A stretch of 64,000 nt of DNA from DASTSN01 sp035760665 (GTDB taxonomy: Bacteria > Bacteroidota > Bacteroidia > Chitinophagales > Chitinophagaceae), in contig DASTSN010000025.1 of the NCBI GenBank assembly GCA_035760665.1, positions 55,544 to 119,543 of the forward strand, read 5' to 3'. Position 1 is the stretch's first letter, and each line of letters begins with the position of its first letter. A program made the position numbers and the translations under genes. Shown piece after piece: positions 42,413 to 50,790 of this stretch. The notes under the pieces were generated by a model. It was not told the DNA's origin and made no database searches. It worked only from the letters and a program-made list of their open reading frames with translations.

Positions 42413-43811
42413 ATTTTCGTTTTCCAAACCAAAGGTCGCTTAAATTCAGACCAACAGAAAAACGGAAAAGATTTTCTTTTAATAAGTTATTGTTATTGCC
42501 CCGTTTCAGGTATTCAAAAGCCAGGTTCAGCATAGTGAACTGCCCGGGGGCCTGCCTGTTATAATTTGTTACCGGCAACCCTACACCGAAGGAAACACCA
42601 AACTGTGAAATGTTGCTCCCCACATGAATATAATCGGGACCAAACACAAGCCCTGCCCGGTAGGCAACATTGCTAAAATAGTTTTTCTTTGGCGCAGGCA
42701 TTAACTGGCCACCGATATGAAGTTCCCAGTTATCCCTGACTGAATCAATGGTATTATAAAATCGGTAATTGCTCCACTTGTTTTGCACAAGATCCACGCC
42801 AAACAACCATCCCCCAAGATTGTCTTCCTGTCTTCTTTCAAACGTAATACCGACACCGTAATGTGCAGGGTAAACAATTTTGCCTTTAATATCCTTTTGC
42901 GAGTACACGCTGTCTAGCGTAACATCTGCGCCACTGGAGTTCCTGACGAAAGTTTCCCGGATAATATCCTGCGAGGCGTTTAGCTTCTGTTCCATGTTGC
43001 CATAGGCGCCGAGTGTAAGGGTAGTTGTTTTGTTTAAATTGATTTTATACTGGAGGCCCGCAGAAAAGAAAATACTGCCAAAAGAGGTTTTGGTCTCGTA
43101 ATTACCTTCTTTATAATTGGTAGAATCGTTAAATAGTCCTCTTTTAGAACTGAAGTCTTTACGGCCAAACAGGTAGCCCATATTCACGCCAAGGCTCAGG
43201 TTTTTGATGGCAAAGCCGGTGCCGATGGTTGGAAGAAACGCTCCTCCGTCCCCGGTGAATTGAGTCAGAGCGCTATCGATCGGCAAATGACTGTTAGGAT
43301 CTGTCAGCACTTCCTGCTGATTGATTTTATAATAAATCCTTGATACAGGCCGGATACCAAAACTTAAGCCCCAGTTTTTCTTCAAGGGAATACCTACCTG
43401 CACATAAGAAAAATAACCATCGCCAGAGGTGAATTTATCCGGTTGCGTGCCTTCCCGCAAAGTGCGGTTGCTAAAATCGATACCGGCATCAAGAATCACC
43501 CGGCCGGAGATTGTGTTTTTAGACCTGGCTTCCTGGTAAAGCTTGAACGTTGAGTAAGAGGCAGGATTTGTAAAATTGACAGATAACAAATCGTTGTAGG
43601 CCGCTGAAATACCTCCCATAGCCCTGTTCACCACGTTCGTGGAAGGTGTTAAAGTACCAATCCCATAGCGGGAGTAGGGAGAGTTGTCCTGGGCCTGAAC
43701 CCGTGACAGAGAAACACTCGCAATAAGACTCAAAAGCAGTAAGTTGATTGACCCGTGACCAATTCCTAACGCCTTGATTTTCTTAAGGGTTATTGACTTC
43801 GCTAATAGCAT
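42405..43811 (-). CDS. outer-membrane beta-barrel protein between coaX and lptC
   Basis: This 468-residue protein has an N-terminal export signal (LNLLLLSLIA-type core about 20-36, cleaved near VQAQ). A series of amphipathic beta strands follows, ending in LSDLWFGKRKYD. The start DNSPYSRYGIG and MGGISAAYNDLLSVNFTNPASYS recall the FadL/OmpP1-type or PorV-like barrels of Bacteroidota. Its first 29 nt overlap coaX and its end overlaps lptC. The position in an outer-membrane biogenesis cluster makes a role there plausible; no function is established. Confidence 0.8.
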   Translation of the reverse strand: MLLAKSITLKKIKALGIGHGSINLLLLSLIASVSLSRVQAQDNSPYSRYGIGTLTPSTNVVNRAMGGISAAYNDLLSVNFTNPASYSTFKLYQEARSKNTISGRVILDAGIDFSNRTLREGTQPDKFTSGDGYFSYVQVGIPLKKNWGLSFGIRPVSRIYYKINQQEVLTDPNSHLPIDSALTQFTGDGGAFLPTIGTGFAIKNLSLGVNMGYLFGRKDFSSKRGLFNDSTNYKEGNYETKTSFGSIFFSAGLQYKINLNKTTTLTLGAYGNMEQKLNASQDIIRETFVRNSSGADVTLDSVYSQKDIKGKIVYPAHYGVGITFERRQEDNLGGWLFGVDLVQNKWSNYRFYNTIDSVRDNWELHIGGQLMPAPKKNYFSNVAYRAGLVFGPDYIHVGSNISQFGVSFGVGLPVTNYNRQAPGQFTMLNLAFEYLKRGNNNNLLKENLFRFSVGLNLSDLWFGKRKYD

Positions 43812-44511
43812 ACAAACCTTTAAAGATTAAATCGGGGTCTGCAAATATCTTACTTTTAAGGTGCGGTGCCAAATGCGCTATATCACCCCCGGTTAAAAGC
43901 ACGTTAAAGTTGCTGAACTTTTGCCGGTAGGCTTCCACAAAACCATCTATTTCATTGGCCATTCCCATCACCACTCCCGACAAGATATTTGTTGCCGTAT
44001 CATACCCAATCAGTGGCACGTTACTGTCAGCTTTTATCAGTGGCAGTTTTGCTGTAAACTGGTTCAGGGATTTTAGACGCATTTCCAGACCCGGTGAAAT
44101 AGCGCCGCCCAGAAATTCGTGGTATTTATTGATAAAATTGTAAGTAATACAGGTGCCCATACCGATTATCAGGTTGTGCTGTTGCGGGTAGTAATACACG
44201 GCCGCTGCTGCCAGCGCCAGCCGGTCGGCGCCAATGGTTTCCGGTTTGCCAACAGGTGTTGTAAAAGCCAGCTTTGTCTGATAAGTGAGTTTATGAAATA
44301 TGGTTTGCTGCGCCAGTAACTGTTCAAGTGCAGGATTGTGATTGATGACTGATGAAAGAATGGTTTTAACCGGGCGGTACTGTGACAGTAACTTTTCAAT
44401 CGTTTCAGGAGAGTCATTTTCCAGTACAATGATTTCCCGGATTTGAGCTGCAGCAAAAACAGCTGCTTTTAACCGGGTGTTTCCAAAATCAAAGCAAAGT
44501 GTTACTGCCAT
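43783..44511 (-). CDS. coaX: type III pantothenate kinase
   Basis: CoaX phosphorylates pantothenate, the first step of coenzyme A synthesis, without the usual feedback inhibition. The 242-residue product has the ASKHA-fold motifs: LCFDFGNTRLKAAVF at the start, IGADRLALAAAAVYYYP, GMGTCITYNFI and GGAISPGLEMRLKSL, and near the end LLTGGDIA. The length is normal. It overlaps the following barrel gene by 29 nt. Confidence 0.93.
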   Translation of the reverse strand: MAVTLCFDFGNTRLKAAVFAAAQIREIIVLENDSPETIEKLLSQYRPVKTILSSVINHNPALEQLLAQQTIFHKLTYQTKLAFTTPVGKPETIGADRLALAAAAVYYYPQQHNLIIGMGTCITYNFINKYHEFLGGAISPGLEMRLKSLNQFTAKLPLIKADSNVPLIGYDTATNILSGVVMGMANEIDGFVEAYRQKFSNFNVLLTGGDIAHLAPHLKSKIFADPDLIFKGLYAISEVNNP

Positions 44512-44547
44512 TGGTGATTCGTTCCGGATTTGATAAAAAGAGCGAAG

Positions 44548-45189
44548 CTACGCGTTAAAATCGAAGCCTGTAAGATTTTTAAAATGGCCGTTGAGTTTGA
44601 TTTTTTCTTTCAGCAGCTCCATTTCCGCCACCATGGGCAGTACTTTTGTGAGGTGTCTTTTCAAATATTCCTGCCGCTGCCGTTCATCCATCAGTCCGAG
44701 TAATTCGTATTCCTCCTCCAGCGAAAAGCCAACGTGATGGGCAATATCATAAGCCTTCAGCTCTTCATCCGATTTTTTAAAATTTTTTGTAACGTGCAGT
44801 AATTTATGCAGTTCCCGTACGCTGTTCATCACCCGCCGCATTACGTCCGGGTTTCCCTGTTCGTAATTTTCCGGGTAATTTACAATGGCGCCGCTGTATA
44901 ATTTATCGGGTATTTCTTTGATAATTTCCAATATTCGAAACACTTTCAATCCGCGGGATTTGATATCCATTTCACCATTATCGTACAATTTGGTTATCTC
45001 TACAATCTCTGCAAGTGACCCGTAATCCTGCACCCGGTTTTCAATAACAGTCGGTATGCCAAACGGTTTGGAAGCAGCCTGGCACTCCGTAATCAGTTGT
45101 TTATACCTTGGCTCAAAAATATGCAGGTTGAAATCTTCGCCCGGATACACTACAATGCCCAGCGGAAATATTGGAATGAAGTTTGTCAT
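44548..45189 (-). CDS. LON peptidase substrate-binding domain protein
   Basis: This 213-residue protein contains only the N-terminal substrate-binding domain of Lon, with no ATPase or protease part. It starts MTNFIPIFPLGIVVYPGEDFNLHIFEPRYKQLI and has EIVEITKLYDNGEMDIKSRGLKVFRIL, both typical. Such stand-alone proteins are thought to bind unfolded or specific protein substrates. It lies 36 nt before coaX on the same strand. Confidence 0.92.
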   Translation of the reverse strand: MTNFIPIFPLGIVVYPGEDFNLHIFEPRYKQLITECQAASKPFGIPTVIENRVQDYGSLAEIVEITKLYDNGEMDIKSRGLKVFRILEIIKEIPDKLYSGAIVNYPENYEQGNPDVMRRVMNSVRELHKLLHVTKNFKKSDEELKAYDIAHHVGFSLEEEYELLGLMDERQRQEYLKRHLTKVLPMVAEMELLKEKIKLNGHFKNLTGFDFNA

Positions 45190-45296
45190 ACAGCTGTAAT
45201 GTTAATTATTTTCAAAATAAACTGATTATTTTTTTGCGCACAATTGAACGGCGATTATACCGTTAATTTTATACCCAGAAAGATCTAGTTTGCTTT

Positions 45297-46067
45297 ATGC
45301 GTCCTTTATCCGTTGCTATTATCACGTATAACGAAGAAAGCAATATTGAACGGTGTCTCAGTTCTGTAGCCGGTCTCGCCGATGAAATCGTTGTGGTAGA
45401 CTCGTTTTCAACAGACCGCACCCGCGACATCTGCGAAAAATACAATGTGACATTCGTACAACATCGTTTCGAAGGATATATCGAACAAAAGAATTTTGCC
45501 CTGGCACAAACAACACATGATTTTGTGTTATTGCTCGATGCCGATGAAGCCTTGAGTCCGCAATTGTTCAATACTGTTTCAGCACAAAAAGAAAACGACT
45601 TTCCGTATGTAGCCTACAGCATGAACCGATGCACCAATTATTGCGGAAAATTTATCCGCCACGGGTTGTGGTATCCCGACAGGAAACTGCGCCTGTTTAA
45701 TAAGCAGTACGGACGCTGGGGCGGGATAAATCCCCACGATAAAATAGAACTGCAGGCGGCTTATCCCGTAAAATGGTTGAAGGGGGATCTTTTTCATTAT
45801 TCATACAATTCTGTGGAGGAGCACGCTGCACAAAATGAACGATTCAGTACAATTTCCGCTGACGCCCTTTACCGGCAGGGTAAAAAAAATGGCCTGGTAA
45901 AACTTATGTTCAGCCCGCTCTGGGCATTCCTGAACGGCTATTTGTTCCGTTTAGGATTCCTGGACGGTTATGCTGGATGGGTCGTTGCCGTTAAGACAGC
46001 CCAACTGACCTATTTAAAATACAGGAAACTACAACTCAGGTATTTTGCCAATAAAGCAAAAAGTTGA
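45297..46067 (+). CDS. family 2 glycosyltransferase (WaaE/KdtX-like)
   Basis: This 256-residue GT-A enzyme has the nucleotide-sugar site IITYNEESNIERCLSS and the acidic motif LLLDADEALSPQL, followed by WYPDRKLRLFNKQYGRWGGINPHDKIEL, which is typical of LPS core transferases that add glucose or a heptose-like sugar. No TM segment is present, so it would act at the cytoplasmic face of the inner membrane. It is transcribed divergently from the Lon-N gene. Confidence 0.88.
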   Translation: MRPLSVAIITYNEESNIERCLSSVAGLADEIVVVDSFSTDRTRDICEKYNVTFVQHRFEGYIEQKNFALAQTTHDFVLLLDADEALSPQLFNTVSAQKENDFPYVAYSMNRCTNYCGKFIRHGLWYPDRKLRLFNKQYGRWGGINPHDKIELQAAYPVKWLKGDLFHYSYNSVEEHAAQNERFSTISADALYRQGKKNGLVKLMFSPLWAFLNGYLFRLGFLDGYAGWVVAVKTAQLTYLKYRKLQLRYFANKAKS

Positions 46068-46162
46068 GAAGGTACGTGTATCCTTAAAAATAAAAATTGC
46101 TCCGGTCATTCCGCAATCACTAATTTGCTCCAGTATTTTATAACTTCATCCCTTTCCATTCA

Positions 46163-47062
46163 ATGTGGCAGGAGTTGTACCAAAAAGTTTTGCAGGGCGA
46201 AACACGCAGTATTGCCCGGTGTATTTCATTCATTGAAAATGAATATGCCGGATACGAGCAGTTATTACAGCTGCTTCCCGCCAACAGCACAGCTAAAATT
46301 ATCGGCATTACAGGACCACCGGGCGCCGGCAAAAGCACCATCACAGATGCATTAACAGGCGAACTGGCTGGCCGGCAAAAGCGGGTGGCTATATTGTGTG
46401 TGGATCCTTCCTCGCCGTTTAACCTTGGCGCCTTGCTGGGCGACCGTATCCGTATGAGCGAGTGGTACACACACCCGTCTGTCTTTATCCGTTCCCTGGC
46501 CAGCCGCGGTTCCATGGGTGGTCTCCATCCAAAAATTATTGAAATTACCGACTTGCTGAAAGCTGCGCCGTTTGACTACATTATTATTGAAACAGTGGGC
46601 GTAGGCCAGAGCGAAATTGAAATTACCGGCCTGGCAGATACAACGGTTGTAGTATTGGTGCCGGAAGCCGGTGATGAAATTCAAACCATGAAAGCCGGTT
46701 TGATGGAAATAGCCGATGTCTTTGTCGTTAACAAAAGTGACCGGCCCGATGCAGACTTATTTGTAAAAAACCTGCGCCTCATGCTGGCCCCTACATTTAC
46801 GAAACATTACCGTGAAATACCCGTTATTAAAACAGTGGCTTCACAAAAACAGGGTATTCAGGAATTACTCAATTGCCTTTTGCATGACTTAAAAAAACAA
46901 CACCTGCCCGCTAATAAACACTGGCTGCTGGCGGAAAAAGCCTGGCAATTAATTATCAGCCGGCGGATGAAAGACATCGACAAAACAGAACTAAAAGAAA
47001 AAATTGAAAGCGCCATAAAAAAAGGAGATTTCAATCTATATTCATTTATTAAAAATTATTAA
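46163..47062 (+). CDS. meaB: methylmalonyl-CoA mutase-associated GTPase MeaB
   Basis: MeaB (ArgK) protects and loads cobalamin into methylmalonyl-CoA mutase. The 299-residue product has a P-loop GITGPPGAGKST (about residues 48-59), AILCVDPSSPF, the switch-like segment EIEITGLADTTVVVLVPEAGDEIQTMKAG and the NKSD motif. The mutase genes are not in this window. CDGSH gene 47094 follows 31 nt downstream and may share the transcript. Confidence 0.93.
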   Translation: MWQELYQKVLQGETRSIARCISFIENEYAGYEQLLQLLPANSTAKIIGITGPPGAGKSTITDALTGELAGRQKRVAILCVDPSSPFNLGALLGDRIRMSEWYTHPSVFIRSLASRGSMGGLHPKIIEITDLLKAAPFDYIIIETVGVGQSEIEITGLADTTVVVLVPEAGDEIQTMKAGLMEIADVFVVNKSDRPDADLFVKNLRLMLAPTFTKHYREIPVIKTVASQKQGIQELLNCLLHDLKKQHLPANKHWLLAEKAWQLIISRRMKDIDKTELKEKIESAIKKGDFNLYSFIKNY

Positions 47063-47093
47063 CGAATAAAGCCTTTAAATTAAAAACATTACT

Positions 47094-47366
47094 ATGGATA
47101 TAATTCCCAACGAAAACTTACCCCGCATAGCTGCCTGTGAACCTGCCATCGTAAAAACCGAACCAGGCAAAGTGTATTCCTGGTGCTCCTGCGGATTAAG
47201 CGAAAAGCAACCTTTTTGCGACAGCAAACACAAAAACATTGATAGCATGCCCTACAAAAGTGTCAAAGTACAGTTTGACCAGGAAGAAGAGATTTGGTTT
47301 TGCCAGTGCAAGCAAACGAAGACCCCACCTTTTTGTGACGACAGCCACAAAAAAATAAACCGCTGA
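47094..47366 (+). CDS. CDGSH iron-sulfur domain protein
   Basis: This 90-residue protein carries two CDGSH-type sites: CSCGLSEKQPFCDSKHK and CQCKQTKTPPFCDDSHKK. Each has the Cys-x-Cys, Cys and His ligands that hold a redox-active 2Fe-2S cluster. A double-CDGSH layout is usual for bacterial members. The function in bacteria is not settled (iron-sulfur transfer or redox sensing). Confidence 0.92.
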   Translation: MDIIPNENLPRIAACEPAIVKTEPGKVYSWCSCGLSEKQPFCDSKHKNIDSMPYKSVKVQFDQEEEIWFCQCKQTKTPPFCDDSHKKINR

Positions 47367-47385
47367 GATATTCAAATCAGCGGTT
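47351..47385 (-). terminator. terminator after the 47412-47621 gene, overlapping the CDGSH stop
   Basis: The perfect 9-bp stem AACCGCTGA/TCAGCGGTT has a 10-nt loop and a T-rich tail when read on the minus strand. Confidence 0.82.
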
Positions 47386-47411
47386 CATACGAAATTATTT
47401 CAGCATTAGTG

Positions 47412-47621
47412 TCAGCGGTTATTTTTCCACCAGCGGTAGCTTACATAGCCGGCAATAGCAAACGGTGTGAAAGCCAGGTACAAAATTCCCGAGTTTAATC
47501 CTTTGGCGGGCTTTTCACCCAACTGCTGGGCTGTTCTTGTACAAATGGAACATTGTGCAAAAACAGCGTTTCCTGCACAGGAAAAAAATACAATCAGCGC
47601 TATCAGCATTATCTTTTTCAT
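47412..47621 (-). CDS. small membrane protein with C-S-I-C motif
   Basis: This 69-residue protein has a signal peptide (MKKIMLIALIVFFSCAGNAVFAQ), then CSICTRTAQQLGEKPAKGLNSGILYL and one membrane helix (LAFTPFAIAGYVSYRWW). The Cys pair right after the signal could form a disulfide or bind metal in the periplasm. Similar tiny proteins occur in Bacteroidota, but I know no function. It has its own terminator. Confidence 0.75.
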   Translation of the reverse strand: MKKIMLIALIVFFSCAGNAVFAQCSICTRTAQQLGEKPAKGLNSGILYLAFTPFAIAGYVSYRWWKNNR

Positions 47622-47703
47622 ATCACCAGAATGAGATATAAAATTACAACATATCAGGCAAACGAAAGTTTACGGTGGTAAAGGCAATAAACCGGAAACC
47701 AGG

Positions 47704-49515
47704 CTAGACAGCCTCCGCACTCATGCGCTTGCTTTGTTTTTTCCGTTCTTCTTCGTCCAGTATTACCTTACGCATCCGGATAAAATGAGGCGTCACCTCA
47801 ATACATTCGTCCTGCTGGATATATTCCATACATTCTTCCAGCGTCATCAGCGTTTTCGGAGCAATGTTGGTAGCGGCATCACTCCCGCTGGCCCGCATAT
47901 TGGTCAGTTTTTTTCCTTCAATTACATTCACCACCAGGTCGCCCGGTTTTATATGTTCCGCTACGATCTGTCCTGCATACACCTCTTCGCCCGGGTCTAC
48001 AAAAAAGGTACCCCGATCTTGTAATTTATCAATGGAATAACCCGTTGTGGTACCGCTTTGCTTAGCCAGCAGCACCCCATTGTTCCTGCCGGGAATGGGT
48101 CCCTTCCAGGGTTTATATTCTGTAAAGCGGTGAGCCATGACTGCTTCGCCGGTAGTGGCTGTGAGCATCTGCGTACGCAGCCCGATCAGGCCCCTGGAGG
48201 GAATCTCAAACTCAAGGTGCTGCATTTCTCCTTTGGTCTCCATCACATGCATTTCACCTTTGCGGCGTGTCACCAGGTCGATTACTTTACTGGCAAATTC
48301 TTGCGGCACATCTACCACCAGGTTTTCATACGGTTCACATTTTGTGCCGTTGATTTCTTTCACAATCACCTGTGGCTGGCCCACTGTCAGTTCATACCCT
48401 TCCCGGCGCATCGTTTCAATTAAAATGCCCAGGTGCAAAATACCACGGCCATACACCATAAATGCATCACCGTTATCCGTATCCTGTACACGCAGCGCCA
48501 GGTTTTTTTCCGTTTCTTTCATCAGCCTGTCGCGGAGGTGCCGGGATGTAACAAATTTTCCATCACGGCCAAAAAAGGGTGAGTTGTTAATACTAAAGGT
48601 CATGTTCATCGTGGGCTCATCCACGCTGATGACGGGTAATGCTTCCGGGTTTTCAAAGTCGGCAATGGTATCCCCGATATTGAAATCCTCGATACCCACT
48701 ACAGCACAAAGATCGCCGGCCAGCACTTCTGTTACTTTTTTCTTTCCCATTCCTTCAAAAACATACAGCTCACGTACCCTAGTTTTTCGAACAGTTCCAT
48801 CGGCCTGCACCAGAGAGACGGGCTGGTTTTCTTTCAGGCTGCCGCGACTGACTTTTCCAATGGCAATTCGCCCCAGGAAAGAAGAGTAATCCAGTGAAGT
48901 GATCTGCATTTGCAGCGTTCCTTCGCTGACGCTGGGTGGCGGCACATGTTTTAGAATACCATCCAGTAAAGGCTCAATATTGTCAATCGGAGTCAGCGAA
49001 TCATTGAACCAGCCGTTTTTACCCGAACCGTAATAGGTGGGAAAATTCAGTTGTTCTTCCGTGGCATCCAGGTTAAAAAACAATTCAAATACCGCATCAT
49101 GCACTTCATCGGGCCGGCAATTTGGCTTATCTACTTTATTGATGACGACAATCGGGTGCAGGTTCAGTTGCAGTGCTTTTTGCAATACAAAGCGGGTTTG
49201 CGGCATTGGCCCTTCAAACGCGTCTACCAGCAAAATCACCCCGTCTGCCATTTTCAGCACCCGCTCTACTTCACCGCCAAAATCGGCGTGGCCCGGTGTG
49301 TCAATCACGTTAATTTTAATGCCTTTGTATTCTACTGCTGCATTTTTGCTGAAAATGGTAATACCACGTTCCCTTTCCAGGTCATTATTATCCATAATCA
49401 ACTCACCGGTTTCCTGGTTATCACGAAACACTTTTGTGGTGTGCAGTATTTTATCAACCAGGGTGGTTTTTCCGTGGTCAACGTGAGCGATGATGGCGAT
49501 ATTTCTGATATCCAT
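47704..49515 (-). CDS. typA: translational GTPase TypA/BipA
   Basis: BipA is a ribosome-binding GTPase needed mainly under stress such as cold. The 603-residue product has the complete G-domain: AHVDHGKTTLVD (G1), ERGITI (G2), VIDTPGHADFGGEV (G3) and NKVDKP (G4), then the EF-G-like domains II, III and V and the BipA-specific C-terminal domain. Length and start are typical. Its leader is structured (see 49521-49640). Confidence 0.96.
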   Translation of the reverse strand: MDIRNIAIIAHVDHGKTTLVDKILHTTKVFRDNQETGELIMDNNDLERERGITIFSKNAAVEYKGIKINVIDTPGHADFGGEVERVLKMADGVILLVDAFEGPMPQTRFVLQKALQLNLHPIVVINKVDKPNCRPDEVHDAVFELFFNLDATEEQLNFPTYYGSGKNGWFNDSLTPIDNIEPLLDGILKHVPPPSVSEGTLQMQITSLDYSSFLGRIAIGKVSRGSLKENQPVSLVQADGTVRKTRVRELYVFEGMGKKKVTEVLAGDLCAVVGIEDFNIGDTIADFENPEALPVISVDEPTMNMTFSINNSPFFGRDGKFVTSRHLRDRLMKETEKNLALRVQDTDNGDAFMVYGRGILHLGILIETMRREGYELTVGQPQVIVKEINGTKCEPYENLVVDVPQEFASKVIDLVTRRKGEMHVMETKGEMQHLEFEIPSRGLIGLRTQMLTATTGEAVMAHRFTEYKPWKGPIPGRNNGVLLAKQSGTTTGYSIDKLQDRGTFFVDPGEEVYAGQIVAEHIKPGDLVVNVIEGKKLTNMRASGSDAATNIAPKTLMTLEECMEYIQQDECIEVTPHFIRMRKVILDEEERKKQSKRMSAEAV

Positions 49516-49521
49516 ACACTG

Positions 49522-49536
49522 ACTCCTGTGAGGAGT
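49522..49536 (-). promoter_or_regulatory. hairpin covering an AGGAG motif before typA
   Basis: On the minus strand ACTCCT-CAC-AGGAGT is a perfect 6-bp hairpin whose 3' arm contains AGGAG 8 nt before the typA ATG. The pairing would hide a Shine-Dalgarno-like motif, a layout seen in RNA thermosensors. Bacteroidota rarely use such motifs, so the role is uncertain. Confidence 0.4.
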
Positions 49537-49602
49537 TTTTTATTTAGCCATTGTATGATGCCCTGATCCTTCACGCAACGGCATTGAAAAACGAAATAAT
49601 TT

Positions 49603-49640
49603 ACCGTTTTGCCGCTTCAGGGGGTGCTTTGCAAAACGGT
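49603..49640 (-). other. 10-bp hairpin at the typA mRNA 5' end
   Basis: ACCGTTTTGC and GCAAAACGGT pair perfectly over an 18-nt loop, starting almost exactly at the predicted typA transcription start. It could stabilise the 5' end of the leader. Confidence 0.5.
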
Positions 49641-49643
49641 CGG

Positions 49644-49675
49644 CAAAGGTACAGCTTTAAACTGGGGGCAACAAA
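49644..49675 (-). promoter_or_regulatory. consensus Bacteroidota promoter for typA
   Basis: On the minus strand TTTG (49675-49672), 20 nt, then TACCTTTG (49651-49644): an exact match to TTTG-N19..21-TAnnTTTG. It implies a leader of about 120 nt before the typA ATG. Confidence 0.75.
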
Positions 49676-49791
49676 CGAATCCAGAAGTTTAATATTCTCC
49701 TAAACTGTTTGAAAAGAACCTTTTATAAATTTTTATCGAATCAAATTCCGGATTAAAATGCTTTTCAAGTAGTTTTAAAAAAAAATTCCGG

Positions 49792-50790
49792 ATGCGGGCT
49801 TTACGAATCTGCTGTTCTGTTTTGCTGGTTTTGATTCTCATTTACTGGATGGGGCCGAAACCCGCCCACCCGCAGTACCGGAAATTTATCCCTGACCTTC
49901 CGGATGAGCCGGCACAACTGGAAGATTTTGTAGCCAATGAAGAAGCTGGTCACAAGGTCAAACCCGGCAACCAGGCAAAAATTGTCTGGTTCAACGACTC
50001 CCTGAAAAATCAGACCGATTATGCCGTTGTATACCTGCATGGATTCTCGGCCAGCCACGAAGAAGGCAATCCTGTACACGTGGATTTTGCAAAAAAATTC
50101 GGCTGCAATCTTTACTTATCCAGGCTGGCTGAACACGGAATTGATACCACAGAGCCAATGGTGAACCTGACGGCTGACAAACTCTGGAATTCTGCCAAGG
50201 AAGCCTATGCCGTCGGTACCAAACTCGGCAAAAAGGTTATCCTGTTATCCACGTCCACCGGCGGCACCCTGGCCCTCAAACTGGCTTCGGAATACCCGGA
50301 CATTGCCGGTATTATTTTACTTTCTCCCAATATAGAAATCAATGACCCGAATGCCTGGCTACTGAATAATCCCTGGGGACTTCAGATTGCTCACCTGGTA
50401 AAAGGGAAGTACAATATTGCAGCGGATACCACCGCTATCTATAAAAAATACTGGTACAGCAAATACAGGATGGAAGCTGCGGTGGAGCTGGAAGAACTGC
50501 TGGAAACCAGCATGAAATCTTCCGTATTTGAAAAAGTAAAACAGCCCGTTTTGCTGCTGTATTACTATAAAGATGAAGACCACCAGGATCCGGTGGTGAA
50601 GGTTTCCGCCATGCAAAGAATGTTTCGCGAGCTGGGTACGCCCGATAGCCTGAAAAGGGCAGAGGCTATCCCGAATGCCGGTGATCATGTTATTGGCAGC
50701 TACATCAAGTCTAAAGACGTGGAAACGGTAACGGATGAATGCGACCGTTTTGCCGAACAAATTTTACACCTTACCCCTGTTCACGACTAA
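49792..50790 (+). CDS. alpha/beta hydrolase with N-terminal membrane anchor
   Basis: This 332-residue protein has one hydrophobic helix (CCSVLLVLILIYWM) and then an alpha/beta hydrolase fold. YLHGFSASHEEG gives the HG oxyanion turn and LLSTSTGGTLAL the nucleophile elbow, with S-T-S-T-G in place of the usual G-x-S-x-G. The acid is probably in YYKDEDHQDPVV and the His in AGDHVIGS. Carboxylesterase-type activity is likely at the outer face of the inner membrane. Its stop directly abuts the convergent acyltransferase gene. Confidence 0.85.
   Translation: MRALRICCSVLLVLILIYWMGPKPAHPQYRKFIPDLPDEPAQLEDFVANEEAGHKVKPGNQAKIVWFNDSLKNQTDYAVVYLHGFSASHEEGNPVHVDFAKKFGCNLYLSRLAEHGIDTTEPMVNLTADKLWNSAKEAYAVGTKLGKKVILLSTSTGGTLALKLASEYPDIAGIILLSPNIEINDPNAWLLNNPWGLQIAHLVKGKYNIAADTTAIYKKYWYSKYRMEAAVELEELLETSMKSSVFEKVKQPVLLLYYYKDEDHQDPVVKVSAMQRMFRELGTPDSLKRAEAIPNAGDHVIGSYIKSKDVETVTDECDRFAEQILHLTPVHD

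Noticed and set aside
48137..48889. A 250-codon plus-strand frame opposite typA.
   Set aside because: It is antisense to a highly conserved GTPase gene; the long frame is a by-product of codon use in typA, and its translation is low-complexity Ser/Arg-rich.
49743..49793. An 11-nt direct repeat AAATTCCGGAT just before and at the start of the alpha/beta hydrolase gene.
   Set aside because: It is short and simple, the second copy overlaps the start codon, and nothing suggests a mobile element or binding site.
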